NCBI GenBank assembly: GCA_041392125.1
Contig: JAWKMR010000005.1
Span: 1-64,000 of the forward strand
Reading direction: 5' to 3'
DNA from: Halomarinibacterium sp041392125
GTDB lineage: Bacteria; Bacteroidota; Bacteroidia; Flavobacteriales; Flavobacteriaceae
Length of the DNA stretch: 64,000 nt
The stretch's first letter is position 1; each line of letters begins with the position of its first letter. This document shows positions 16,669 through 24,787 of the stretch, piece by piece. The notes beneath the pieces are model-generated. The model made no database searches. It was not told the origin of the DNA and was given only the letters and a program-made list of their open reading frames with translations. A program made the position numbers and the translations under genes.

Positions 16669-17056
16669 AAAGATAATTCCTTTCAATAATTCGTTTTAAA
16701 AAGGGAATTTGAATTAAAAACAAGGCCATAAAACCAATGGCGTAAATAGTTGTTTTAGATAATGTTATTTGCTCAAAAGGGTTTCTGAAGTTCAGTTTTT
16801 CAGAAAAAGACAGCGCTTCTTCACTATACATACTGGATGACGGATTAAAATACAACCAAACCAAACTAAGTATAAATAGTACTACAATACACAAGAGGGC
16901 TGTTTTAGAAATTAGTGGGCGATAGGTTTTACCTACTTTTTGCTTTTCAATATGTAGCATCACTTTTTTTGAAAAATCCATAGAAGGAGTTTCCAAAGGA
17001 GTTTCTTTTATAAGTTTTTTTAAAACGGCATCCTGTTTGTTAAATAGCTCTTCCAT
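16667..17056 (-). CDS. Putative anti-sigma-type membrane protein downstream of an ECF sigma gene
   Basis: 129 residues. The N-terminal cytosolic part (MEELFNKQDAVLKKLIKETP, then SMDFSKKVMLHIEK) is followed by TM helices near residues 47-68 and 100-118. Its start overlaps the ECF sigma gene at 17040-17627 by 17 bp, which is the usual layout for a cognate anti-sigma factor. No zinc-binding anti-sigma motif (HxxxCxxC) is present, so the role is inferred from context and topology only. Confidence 0.6.
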   Translation of the reverse strand: MEELFNKQDAVLKKLIKETPLETPSMDFSKKVMLHIEKQKVGKTYRPLISKTALLCIVVLFILSLVWLYFNPSSSMYSEEALSFSEKLNFRNPFEQITLSKTTIYAIGFMALFLIQIPFLKRIIERNYL

Positions 17057-17627
17057 TGGTATTCGTGTATTGAGGAAGTATGTAATACTTCAGTAAATTA
17101 AATAATTTTTTTCGACTTCGGAATAACTTTATCTTCACATTGTCTTCTGTTAATTGTGTTATTTCTGAAATTTCCTTAATCGATAACTCTTCAAAATAAA
17201 AAAAAGAAACAATAGAGGCTTCCTCTTCGGGAAGTTGTTCCATACTTTTTTTTAATAGTTCATTTCGCTCTTCCAACTGTAAATAGTGCAAGGCATTTTC
17301 AATGTCTTCGGTATCTGCTTCAGTAATTTCTTCCACAAGTTCAAGCGTTCTAGAGCTTTTATTCTTCCGTATTCTATCTAACGATTTTCGGTACACAATA
17401 CTGTATAACCAGCTTGAAAATTTAGATTCTCCCCGAAAGGTCGACAACGCTTCAAAAGCCTTAATAAAGCTATCTTGCGCTACTTCTTCGGCTTCTTCCC
17501 GATGCTTTACAATTTGTATGGCAATAGTAAATACATAGTTTTGATAACGCTCCACCAATATCGAAAAAGCCTGCGTATTTCCTTGCAGTGTATTTTCAAT
17601 AAGCTGATGGTCGGTTGCGCTTGTCAT
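17040..17627 (-). CDS. ECF-type RNA polymerase sigma factor
   Basis: 195 residues with sigma region 2 (NYVFTIAIQIVKHREEAEEV, AQDSFIKAF, FSSWLYSIVYRKSLDRIRK) and region 4 (LPEEEASIVSFFYFEELSIK, EISEITQLTEDNVKIKLFRS). It is a member of the extracytoplasmic-function class. It is the first gene of a two-gene minus-strand operon with the overlapping membrane protein. Target genes are unknown. Confidence 0.92.
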   Translation of the reverse strand: MTSATDHQLIENTLQGNTQAFSILVERYQNYVFTIAIQIVKHREEAEEVAQDSFIKAFEALSTFRGESKFSSWLYSIVYRKSLDRIRKNKSSRTLELVEEITEADTEDIENALHYLQLEERNELLKKSMEQLPEEEASIVSFFYFEELSIKEISEITQLTEDNVKIKLFRSRKKLFNLLKYYILPQYTNTNGRAI

Positions 17628-17766
17628 TTATAGTAAGACGTAAAAAGTAAAAGTAGGGTTACAGTATTTATAAAAAGATTTTTTTTTTGAAGAAATGTGT
17701 AACCGAAATAAAAAAGGCAACGTCCTATGGACAAAACGAACAGTAATTAACCTTAAAAAAAACATT

Positions 17767-18117
17767 ATGGGATCAGAAATTGTTATTATGCCTATTGTCT
17801 TCGGAGTTATCTTCGGAATTTTCTATTTATTTATTTCAGCAAGAAATAAAGAACGCTTAGCACTTATTGAAAAAGGAGCCGATGCTTCTATTTTTTATAA
17901 TAAAGACGGGCGTATTACGCCGGTTTGGAAAGTAGTGGTTATAAATCTCGCCCTATTATTAATGGGTATTGGCCTAGGTATTTTCCTTGGCGCATTTTTT
18001 ACAGATGTATTAGGAATGGATGAAGATATTGCTATGCCGGGGACCATTTTATTTATGGCAGGAGCAGGGCTTTTAACCGGCTTTTTTGTAAGTAAAAAAT
18101 TAAACGAAAACGCTTAA
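17767..18117 (+). CDS. DUF6249-like small membrane protein
   Basis: Started at ATG 17767 (MGSEIVIMPIVFGVIFGIFY), the product is 116 residues with three hydrophobic segments (about 4-22, 54-76 and 90-108). A conserved charged loop, RNKERLALIEKGADASIF, follows the first segment and is typical of DUF6249 proteins that sit beside ECF sigma/anti-sigma pairs in Flavobacteriia. The frame is open upstream to 17695, but that leader is Lys-rich and non-conserved. Function unknown. A terminator follows. Confidence 0.7.
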   Translation: MGSEIVIMPIVFGVIFGIFYLFISARNKERLALIEKGADASIFYNKDGRITPVWKVVVINLALLLMGIGLGIFLGAFFTDVLGMDEDIAMPGTILFMAGAGLLTGFFVSKKLNENA

Positions 18118-18142
18118 AGTAACCAACCGTTTTTAGTTGAGT

Positions 18143-18185
18143 AAGCCATTTTGAAGGATTCATCACCCTTTAAAATGGTTTTTTT
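18143..18185 (+). terminator. Rho-independent terminator
   Basis: AAGCCATTTTGAAGG pairs imperfectly with CCCTTTAAAATGGTT and is followed by a T run at 18179-18185. It closes the 17767 gene and overlaps the 3' end of the convergent gene. Confidence 0.75.
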
Positions 18186-19827
18186 ATTGCATATTGATAT
18201 TGCTATAGGTAGCATTTATAGTAATGGTTTTTCCAGAGGCGTTGGTTTTATGGTATCCTTTAAGCATTTTTTTATCGAAGCTTTTGGTTTCAGAAAGCTG
18301 CAAGGCTTTAGGATGTTTTATTTGTGATTTCTTTCCGTTGTAATAAAAATCGAAAGCCGTATTGGGAAGGTTTACGGCGGCATCGGCATTTTCTAAAGTA
18401 AAATTCATAGTGGTAAAATCGGGGGCAATTTTCAAGACGTATAAATTCCCGAAAGAACCCGAAAGCACCCCATTTTTAACCAATTCATTAATACTCACAT
18501 CGCTGGAGTTGGACTGTAAGTTTATTGTGGTAGCAGTATTAATTTTACAATCTTCCACATAGTTTACCTTGAGAGCGCCATTATTCCAGTTATTTACGTG
18601 AACCGGAGCATACGAAGCATTGATGAGGGTTTGCCCCCCATCAATACTGTTTGCTGTTAATGGCGAATAATTAAGCGTTGCTTTTACATTATAAGCACTG
18701 GCCATTTTTAATTCTCCATATTTTACATTTACTTCGGTTTTGGTGTCTTTGGGCATACGTACAATAATAGTTTTATTGGCCTTTCCCGAAAAGTGAATAT
18801 TCTTTTTACCTTGAATATTGTAGTTTTTATTTCCGTTTTCATCCACACTCATTTTATAGGAATACCCATCTTCTCCATTTTCTTCAAATTGCTTGGCCCA
18901 CTCTTCCATGTTTTTCCCAAATTCTTCACCCCATTTCTCCATATCTTTTCCAAATTGCTTACCAAACTCCTCGCCCCATTTTTCCATGTCTTTGCCAAAT
19001 TGTTCGCCCCAAGCTTCCATATCCTTTCCAAATTTTTCACCAAACTCTTCCCCCCACTTTTCCATCTTTTTTTCAAACTCGGGACCAAATTGCATTTCAA
19101 ATTTCTTTCCGAAGTTTTCACCCCATACCTCCATCACTTTTCCAAACTCCTCACCCCATTGGTCTACCTCATCAAGCCAGTTATCCACTTGTTTTACTGA
19201 AACATTGCTGTTGTACTTTTTATTGAGCTTGGCAACATAGGCAGCTTTATCTTTATTGTACTCGTCTTGATCAAATTGAATGTTATGCTCGTGAATAGAA
19301 TTGTAATTTTTATACCCGTCCTTATTTTTTATACTTGGGTGTTCCTTGGTAAATGGCCATTGCGGTATTTGTTTGAATTCCGGAACTTCCGGAATATCAA
19401 AGTCTAATTTAAAGTCGAAGTCGGGCATCGATTTAAGTACGGGTATACTCTCCAAACTTTTCAATGCCTTTAACGATTTTAAGGCTTCGCCTCCGGCAAA
19501 TAAACCGATGCCTTCTCCATAATAACTGGGGTTAGAGGTAACCACCACTTTTTTACTATTTCCTAGGACATCAAACTTCCAGTTGTCGAAAATTTCTTTC
19601 TTCTCTTTTTCTGAAAGGTCTTTACCATCTACAAAGGCTTCTACTTCTACCACATCTTTGTTCCAGGTTTCAAAAATGACATTGGTGTAAGATGTATTTA
19701 CCTCTACTACCATATCGTTTGAAGCCTTAAAGCTCTCTTTGTACTTATTTTGAGCACTAAGTTGCCCAACTATAAGAAATACCATTGCGTAAAAAATGTT
19801 ACGCTTGTATATTACTAATTGTTTCAT
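18184..19827 (-). CDS. Secreted DUF4097-type adhesin-like protein with hendecad helical repeats
   Basis: 547 residues with a signal peptide (IFYAMVFLIVGQLSAQ). Residues about 30-120 and 345-547 are beta-rich, with many short strands and Asn/Thr turns as in DUF4097/GIN putative adhesins. Between them, residues about 215-320, is an amphipathic helical block in which tryptophans recur at 11 or 15 residues (WGEEFGKQFGKDMEK, WGEEFGKNMEE). It overlaps the upstream gene by 29 bp and is the third gene of the sigma, anti-sigma, effector operon starting at 20915, so it is probably the main product of that regulon. Cell-surface or periplasmic location is inferred. Confidence 0.7.
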   Translation of the reverse strand: MKQLVIYKRNIFYAMVFLIVGQLSAQNKYKESFKASNDMVVEVNTSYTNVIFETWNKDVVEVEAFVDGKDLSEKEKKEIFDNWKFDVLGNSKKVVVTSNPSYYGEGIGLFAGGEALKSLKALKSLESIPVLKSMPDFDFKLDFDIPEVPEFKQIPQWPFTKEHPSIKNKDGYKNYNSIHEHNIQFDQDEYNKDKAAYVAKLNKKYNSNVSVKQVDNWLDEVDQWGEEFGKVMEVWGENFGKKFEMQFGPEFEKKMEKWGEEFGEKFGKDMEAWGEQFGKDMEKWGEEFGKQFGKDMEKWGEEFGKNMEEWAKQFEENGEDGYSYKMSVDENGNKNYNIQGKKNIHFSGKANKTIIVRMPKDTKTEVNVKYGELKMASAYNVKATLNYSPLTANSIDGGQTLINASYAPVHVNNWNNGALKVNYVEDCKINTATTINLQSNSSDVSINELVKNGVLSGSFGNLYVLKIAPDFTTMNFTLENADAAVNLPNTAFDFYYNGKKSQIKHPKALQLSETKSFDKKMLKGYHKTNASGKTITINATYSNINMQ

Positions 19828-20389
19828 TTTCTAAGTTTTTTAGTTCTTTTAATTTGTTTTTTAGTTTGAACAGCAATTCCAAACGTAGTTGCAAATTATC
19901 GATCAAAGCAGAGATGGTTGCCTCACTGGGTCCCACTTCGTTCAACTCCTTATTTAATAAATGATAGGCATTGTTCAGTTCTTCCAAACGCTGAAGGTAT
20001 CCGTTAATAAGCTCTTCATTTTCCGGAGTTCTTTGTAGCGAAGCCAACTGTTGGTTGATTCCGGTTACATAGAAATCTTCCACTTTTTTAAGATCTGGTG
20101 ACAAATTCCCAATGGTGATGGTTGGTGTTTGATTGTTACTTTCAGTTTGGGTATCAACGATCTCATTGCGTACTATGGTTTCTTTTGTAACATACTGAAA
20201 CCCAAAATAGGCCAAAGAAATTAGTAGGGTGACCGAAGCCGCAATTTTAAGCCAGAAGAAAGAAGTAGTACGCTTCTTTTCAGAAAAAATGTTTTCTAAC
20301 TTTTCTTCAAATCGAGCCTCATGTCCAACTGAAAGCTTTGGCTCTTTTGGCTGAAAATCTTTCAACATATCTCTAATATCCTGTGCCAT
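19799..20389 (-). CDS. Putative anti-sigma factor (single-pass membrane protein)
   Basis: 196 residues: a cytosolic N-terminus (MAQDIRDMLKDFQPKEPKLS) of about 50 residues, one TM helix (FFWLKIAASVTLLISLAYFG, about residues 44-63), and a periplasmic helical domain rich in Leu/Glu/Asn that is probably a coiled coil. It overlaps the ECF sigma gene upstream by 17 bp and the adhesin-like gene downstream by 29 bp, so all three are cotranscribed. Role inferred from operon position and topology. Confidence 0.65.
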   Translation of the reverse strand: MAQDIRDMLKDFQPKEPKLSVGHEARFEEKLENIFSEKKRTTSFFWLKIAASVTLLISLAYFGFQYVTKETIVRNEIVDTQTESNNQTPTITIGNLSPDLKKVEDFYVTGINQQLASLQRTPENEELINGYLQRLEELNNAYHLLNKELNEVGPSEATISALIDNLQLRLELLFKLKNKLKELKNLENETISNIQA

Positions 20390-20915
20390 GTTGCAAATGT
20401 TTTAATTGTTCTTGTATTTGTTTTTTTGCTCTGTGTAAATACGTTCGTGAAGCGCTTTCTGTAATGCCTAAAACTTCTGAAATTTCTTGATGGTCATAGC
20501 CTTCCAGTAAAAATAATTTGGCTACCATTCCAAAAGGGTCATTCAAGTTTTCGATAGTTTTAACCACTTCTTGTACCGTAGTTTCATCGGGTACACTCCA
20601 ATCTTCTTCGTCAAGAATACTGAGTGTATTTTCATCTATCTCCGCTTTTTCCATTTTAACGGCTTTAATAGCATCTAAACATGTATTAATCACAATTCGC
20701 TTTAACCAAGCCCCAAAGGTGACGTCCCCTTTGAACTGGTCTAGTTTTCGAAACGCTTTAATAAACGCTTCCTGCAACGCATCTTCTGCCGCTGCGGTGT
20801 CTTTTAAATATCGACAGGCCACGATAAACATTCCATCGCAATACTGATGATACAGAGCCATTTGGGCTTTACGATTGTTTTGTTTGCATTGCTCTACCAA
20901 TAATAAATCGGACAC
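20373..20915 (-). CDS. ECF-type RNA polymerase sigma factor
   Basis: 180 residues with region 2 (MALYHQYCDGMFIVACRYLK, AAEDALQEAFIKAFRKLDQF, FGAWLKRIVINTCLDAIKA) and region 4 (AKLFLLEGYDHQEISEVLGI, TESASRTYLHRAKKQIQ). It heads a three-gene operon with an anti-sigma-type protein and a secreted repeat protein. Same class as the sigma factor at 17040 but clearly divergent. Confidence 0.92.
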   Translation of the reverse strand: MSDLLLVEQCKQNNRKAQMALYHQYCDGMFIVACRYLKDTAAAEDALQEAFIKAFRKLDQFKGDVTFGAWLKRIVINTCLDAIKAVKMEKAEIDENTLSILDEEDWSVPDETTVQEVVKTIENLNDPFGMVAKLFLLEGYDHQEISEVLGITESASRTYLHRAKKQIQEQLKHLQHGTGY

Positions 20916-20997
20916 GAGTGATGGTTTTTTTGGTTGCTGTTCGGGTTAAAGACGACAAAAAAAATTGACTGTTGCAAAGTTAGCGGAAAAGTTTTTG

Positions 20998-21125
20998 GGT
21001 ACAAGGTACTGGGTTCTGGGTTATAGGTCTTGGTTCTTACGTCTTACATCTTGGCTCTTGACTCTAGTGTCTTTTTCTTTATCCAACATGCCCACAATCC
21101 AACAATCCAAATATCTAACCATCCA
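20998..21125. repeat. Low-complexity intergenic sequence
   Basis: Degenerate repeats of TGGGTT/TCTTGG/CTTACG words (20998-21070) are followed by CAATCCAACAATCCAA-type words (about 21092-21126). No gene or clear hairpin is visible. Similar TTGGATGATTGGAT words occur at about 33151-33170. Confidence 0.5.
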
Positions 21126-21147
21126 ACTTTTTTAGTATCTTTCCATC

Positions 21148-22230
21148 GTGGTAAAAGGCAAAAAAAATACCTCAGCACTTCGCAAAATGGAGGGTGTTAT
21201 CCCACCTCCTACTTCCAATCCATTGGCTGTAAAAAAAATTCAGGAAAATAGAAGAAAACCAATTTCAGTTGAAGCGTTAGCAAAAAACATTTTAGAGGGA
21301 AATCATGCCGCATTAAGCAAAGGAATTACGCTGGTTGAAAGTACTGCTCAAAAGCATCAACAACAGTCAAAAGAACTTATAAAGGCTTGTTTACCATTCG
21401 CCAACAAATCCATTAGAATAGGAATTACTGGTGTGCCCGGTGTAGGGAAAAGTACCTTTATTGAAAGTTTTGGTACATTGCTCACTCAAAAAAATAAAAA
21501 AGTGGCAGTGCTTGCCGTTGACCCCAGTAGTTCTTTAAGTAAAGGAAGCATTCTAGGAGATAAAACCCGAATGGAAGAACTAGTAAAAAACCCTAATGCT
21601 TTTATTAGACCCTCTGCCAGTGGAGAATCCTTGGGCGGGGTGGCGCGCAAAACACGGGAAGCCATTATTTTATGTGAAGCTGCGGGTTTTGACACCATTA
21701 TTATTGAAACCGTGGGTGTGGGGCAAAGTGAAACGGCAGTACATAGTATGACCGATTTCTTTTTATTGTTGAAATTAGCCGGTGCCGGGGATGAATTACA
21801 AGGTATTAAACGCGGGATTATGGAAATGGCCGATGCTATAGTGATTAATAAAGCCGATGATGAAAATATAAAAGCGGCAAAACTTGCCAAAATGGAATTT
21901 AACCGAGCGCTCCACCTCTACCCTGAAAAAGAAAGTGGCTGGACTCCTAAAACGGTTACTTGTTCTGCCCTAAATAATGAAGGTATTCAGGAGATTTGGG
22001 AGCTTATTGAAGCTTATACAAAAACCGTAAAAGAAAACGGTTACTTTGAAGAAAAACGAACTCAGCAAAATACCTTTTGGTTATTGCAAACCATTGAAAG
22101 CACGCTTAAAAGCAATTTCTATCAGCAACCTAATATACAACAGGAATTAAAGAAGCAATTGGCGTTACTACAAGCGCATAAAACCACACCGTTTGAAGCA
22201 GCGGAGGTGCTTTTGAAGCTTAACTCATAA
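21148..22230 (+). CDS. meaB: Methylmalonyl-CoA mutase-associated GTPase MeaB
   Basis: 360 residues from GTG 21148 (ATG 21187 is an alternative start). G-domain motifs: Walker A GVPGVGKSTFIESFG near residue 98, VLAVDPSSSLSKGSILGDKT, switch/G3 ETVGVGQSE, and G4-type VINKADD. This is the G3E GTPase that gates cofactor loading and protects B12-dependent methylmalonyl-CoA mutase. The mutase itself is not in the window, but the adenosyltransferase for its cofactor is (12155). Its last 11 bp overlap the convergent epimerase gene. Confidence 0.92.
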   Translation: MVKGKKNTSALRKMEGVIPPPTSNPLAVKKIQENRRKPISVEALAKNILEGNHAALSKGITLVESTAQKHQQQSKELIKACLPFANKSIRIGITGVPGVGKSTFIESFGTLLTQKNKKVAVLAVDPSSSLSKGSILGDKTRMEELVKNPNAFIRPSASGESLGGVARKTREAIILCEAAGFDTIIIETVGVGQSETAVHSMTDFFLLLKLAGAGDELQGIKRGIMEMADAIVINKADDENIKAAKLAKMEFNRALHLYPEKESGWTPKTVTCSALNNEGIQEIWELIEAYTKTVKENGYFEEKRTQQNTFWLLQTIESTLKSNFYQQPNIQQELKKQLALLQAHKTTPFEAAEVLLKLNS

Positions 22231-23167
22231 AATTCTCTTTAAACCAATCCACTTGCGCTTCCAGTCCTTCTTTCAACGAAGTCTGAGGATTATAATTCAA
22301 TAATTTTCTGGCTTTATCGATATTGGCGCAAGTACGCGATTGGTCGCCGGGACGAGGTGGTTTATTTTCAATAGTAATTTTGGTTCCCAGAATTTCTTCT
22401 ACGGAAGCAATCCCTGTGGCTGTGGTATTTTCTTCTTCGGTGCCCAAATTAAATATTTCGCCGTTACACACATTTTCCTTTCCAAAGACACTTACAATGC
22501 CATCCACAATGTCCTTCACATAGGTAAAACTACGTAAGTGCTTCTCGCTTCCTTGATACAAAGGAAAAGGTTTGTTGTTGAGTCCGCAATCTATTAAGCG
22601 GGTATATAATTTATCGGGGCGTTCTCGTGGACCGTACACCGAATATAAACGAAAGGAAGTTCCCTGTAGCAGTTCTCTTCGGCTATACGCCAAGACTAAT
22701 TGCTCTGCCGCCAATTTGGTGACCCCGTACCACGAAGCGGGTTTAGGGGCTTCAGCTTCGGTCATGATAGCGTTCAATCCGTAGATAGAGGAGGTTGCAA
22801 TATTCACAAAAAAGGGCTTTTTGTTGAATGTTTCAAATACATCTAACAGGCGTTGTGTTCCAAAGAAATTATTCGAGAAGTAATCTTCAAAACTACTGGT
22901 TGCTGAAATACCTGGTTGTGCCGCAAAGTGGAAAATATAATCAATCCCTTCGGTAATTACTTGCGATAAATCATCGTTCCGAAGATCTACTTTTTGAACC
23001 GAAATTCCTTTTTGGGCAAGGGATTGCGCATTTAATTCTTTCAGCTTTATATCGTAATATGCCGAAAAGTTATCGATGGCCTGCACTTGATAGCCCATGG
23101 ATTTTAATCGTTCAGCAGTGTGTGACCCTATAAATCCTGCTGCGCCGGTAACGAGTACTTTTTTCAA
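22220..23167 (-). CDS. NAD-dependent epimerase/dehydratase (UDP-glucuronate 4-epimerase-like)
   Basis: 315 residues of extended SDR fold: TGAAGFIGSHTAERLKSMGY at the N-terminus, ATSSIYG, catalytic YGVTK near residue 143, and RLYSVYGPRERPD. It belongs to the GalE/UDP-glucuronate epimerase group making activated sugars. It is distant from the capsule cluster at 1-7.5 kb, but the downstream plus-strand genes are also lipid/sugar transfer genes. Substrate uncertain. Confidence 0.82.
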   Translation of the reverse strand: MKKVLVTGAAGFIGSHTAERLKSMGYQVQAIDNFSAYYDIKLKELNAQSLAQKGISVQKVDLRNDDLSQVITEGIDYIFHFAAQPGISATSSFEDYFSNNFFGTQRLLDVFETFNKKPFFVNIATSSIYGLNAIMTEAEAPKPASWYGVTKLAAEQLVLAYSRRELLQGTSFRLYSVYGPRERPDKLYTRLIDCGLNNKPFPLYQGSEKHLRSFTYVKDIVDGIVSVFGKENVCNGEIFNLGTEEENTTATGIASVEEILGTKITIENKPPRPGDQSRTCANIDKARKLLNYNPQTSLKEGLEAQVDWFKENFMS

Positions 23168-23338
23168 TACTATTTTCTTATGATTTTCAAAGATACTGAA
23201 CTTTTCTTCAGAATAGAAAGTTGTTCTATGCGTTACAAAGGGGACTAAGTTGCAAAGGGGACTGAGAGAACACTAGAACTTTGCAACTCTGAAACGCTAA
23301 CACTTTGTTACTCTTAAACGCTGAAAACATCCCCCTTA

Positions 23339-23395
23339 CCCCCTTCAAAGGGGGAACTGCTTTAAATTCTCCCCTTGAGGGGAGACAGAGAGGGG
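23339..23395. repeat. GC-rich extragenic palindromes
   Basis: CCCCCTT/AAGGGGG (23339-23345 with 23348-23354) and CTCCCC-TTGA-GGGGAG (23369-23384) are two tight hairpins in an otherwise AT-rich gap, followed by GAGAGGGGTG. They resemble the cluster at 9553-9637. Confidence 0.65.
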
Positions 23396-23399
23396 TGTA

Positions 23400-23429
23400 T
23401 TGTCCATTCCCTTAAAAGAACTACTTTTG
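23400..23429 (+). promoter_or_regulatory. Flavobacterial promoter (TTG-N19-TACTTTTG)
   Basis: TTG at 23400-23402 and TAnnTTTG at 23422-23429 with 19-bp spacing, 24 bp before the ATG at 23454. It shows that the frame opening at 23400 is not the coding start. Confidence 0.75.
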
Positions 23430-23453
23430 CAGGAACAGAACAACAAGGCTTCT

Positions 23454-24164
23454 ATGTACGAATTTACCATCATCGTTCCGGTATACAACGAAGAGGACAA
23501 CCTAGAAAGAGTTGAAAAAGAATTGTTGGCATACACCAAAATCGCCACCAAAAAAACGTCGATTTTGTTTGTAAATGATGGCTCTAAAGATAACAGTCAA
23601 TCATTAATTGAGGCTATTTGTAATAGAAATGAAGCGTTTCACTATATCAGTTTTAAAGAAAATAGAGGCTTAAGTGCTGCTATTAAAGCAGGATTTGATT
23701 ATGCCGAAAGTGAACTGGTAGGTTATATTGACAGCGACTTACAAACCGCTCCCGAAGATTTTAATTTATTATTGCAGCATATAGGGGAATACGACTTAGT
23801 GACCGGTGTTCGTGCTAACCGCAAAGATTCTTTTGTAAAAAATATGTCGTCTAAAATTGCCAATGGCATTCGTCGCGCTTTTACCCACGATGGGATGGAC
23901 GATACAGGCTGCCCTTTAAAAGTGATAAAAACCGATTATGCCAAGCGTATTCCTATGTTTAAAGGATTACATCGATTTTTACCGGCTATGATTCTCCTTC
24001 AAAACGGGAAAATTTTACAAGTCCCAGTACAGCATTTTCCGCGCATTGCCGGTACTGCCAAGTTTGGGCTTTGGAATCGATTGTTAGGACCACTTATGGA
24101 TTGCTTTGCCTACCTTTGGATGAAGAAGAAATACATTAATTACGAAGTGAAAGACAAAGGATGA
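23454..24164 (+). CDS. Family 2 glycosyltransferase (polyprenyl/dolichol-phosphate sugar synthase type)
   Basis: Started at 23454, about 236 residues. GT-A fold: FTIIVPVYNEEDNLERVEKE, the nucleotide-binding FVNDGSKDNS, and the metal-binding DSDLQTAPEDF. No long C-terminal TM pair is seen, so it resembles soluble DPM1-like enzymes that make polyprenyl-phosphate-linked sugars. The next two genes (a LAB_N-type membrane protein and an ArnT-like transferase) overlap head to tail, suggesting one pathway that charges a lipid carrier and moves the sugar to a periplasmic acceptor. Confidence 0.88.
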   Translation: MYEFTIIVPVYNEEDNLERVEKELLAYTKIATKKTSILFVNDGSKDNSQSLIEAICNRNEAFHYISFKENRGLSAAIKAGFDYAESELVGYIDSDLQTAPEDFNLLLQHIGEYDLVTGVRANRKDSFVKNMSSKIANGIRRAFTHDGMDDTGCPLKVIKTDYAKRIPMFKGLHRFLPAMILLQNGKILQVPVQHFPRIAGTAKFGLWNRLLGPLMDCFAYLWMKKKYINYEVKDKG

Positions 24165-24787
24165 GCAACTGGCTTATTTATTCCATTGGATTTTTAGCAC
24201 AAATTCTTTTTTCTGGGCGTTTGTTTATACAGTGGTTTCTTTCAGAAAAAAACAAACGCATTGTAACACCCTCCCTCTTTTGGAAATTGAGTCTTTTGGC
24301 TTCCTTTCTTCTTTTTGTGTATGGGTATTTACGCAATGACTTTGCCATTATGTTAGGACAATCGCTTACGTATTTTATTTACGTTCGCAACCTTCATTTG
24401 CAGGGCGAATGGCAAAAAAGTCCGTGGTGGTTTCGTGCTTTTTTAATCGTTTTCCCTATTCTAGTGGTTATCTATGGCTACAACAATGGCGAGTTCGATA
24501 TGTATAATTTGTTACATAACGAAGCCATCCCCAATTGGTTATTGTGGTTGGGCATTATTGCGCAAGTAATTTTCACCCTTCGGTTTGTGTATCAATGGAT
24601 CTATTCTGAACGGAAAAAAGTATCGCATTTACCGGTCGGGTTTTGGCGATTAAGTGCCTTAGGGGCTGCATTAATTATTGCCTATGCTACTTACCGAAGC
24701 GACCCCGTACTACTCATCGGACACGGTGCAGGATTAATTATTTATATTCGGAATATATTTATTGGTAAAAATGAAGTTTCTGAGTAA
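24161..24787 (+). CDS. Membrane protein with two lipid-A-disaccharide-synthase N-terminal (LAB_N) repeats
   Basis: 208 residues made of two similar halves, each with three TM helices. Half one: LIYSIGFLAQILFSGRLFIQ, then DFAIMLGQSLTYFIYVRNLH. Half two: LLWLGIIAQVIFTLRFVYQW, then PVLLIGHGAGLIIYIRNIF. The FLAQ..F..RF..QW pattern is that of the LAB_N domain, found fused to LpxB in some bacteria and free-standing beside DPM1-like transferases in Bacteroidota. It overlaps the glycosyltransferase gene by 4 bp (ATGA). Role unproven; lipid-linked sugar handling is inferred. Confidence 0.8.
   Translation: MSNWLIYSIGFLAQILFSGRLFIQWFLSEKNKRIVTPSLFWKLSLLASFLLFVYGYLRNDFAIMLGQSLTYFIYVRNLHLQGEWQKSPWWFRAFLIVFPILVVIYGYNNGEFDMYNLLHNEAIPNWLLWLGIIAQVIFTLRFVYQWIYSERKKVSHLPVGFWRLSALGAALIIAYATYRSDPVLLIGHGAGLIIYIRNIFIGKNEVSE

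Noticed and set aside
18793..19240. Two plus-strand ORFs and one alternate minus-strand ORF with Phe/Pro/Ser-rich repeats
   Set aside because: They are shadow frames of the hendecad-repeat part of the secreted protein at 18184-19827.
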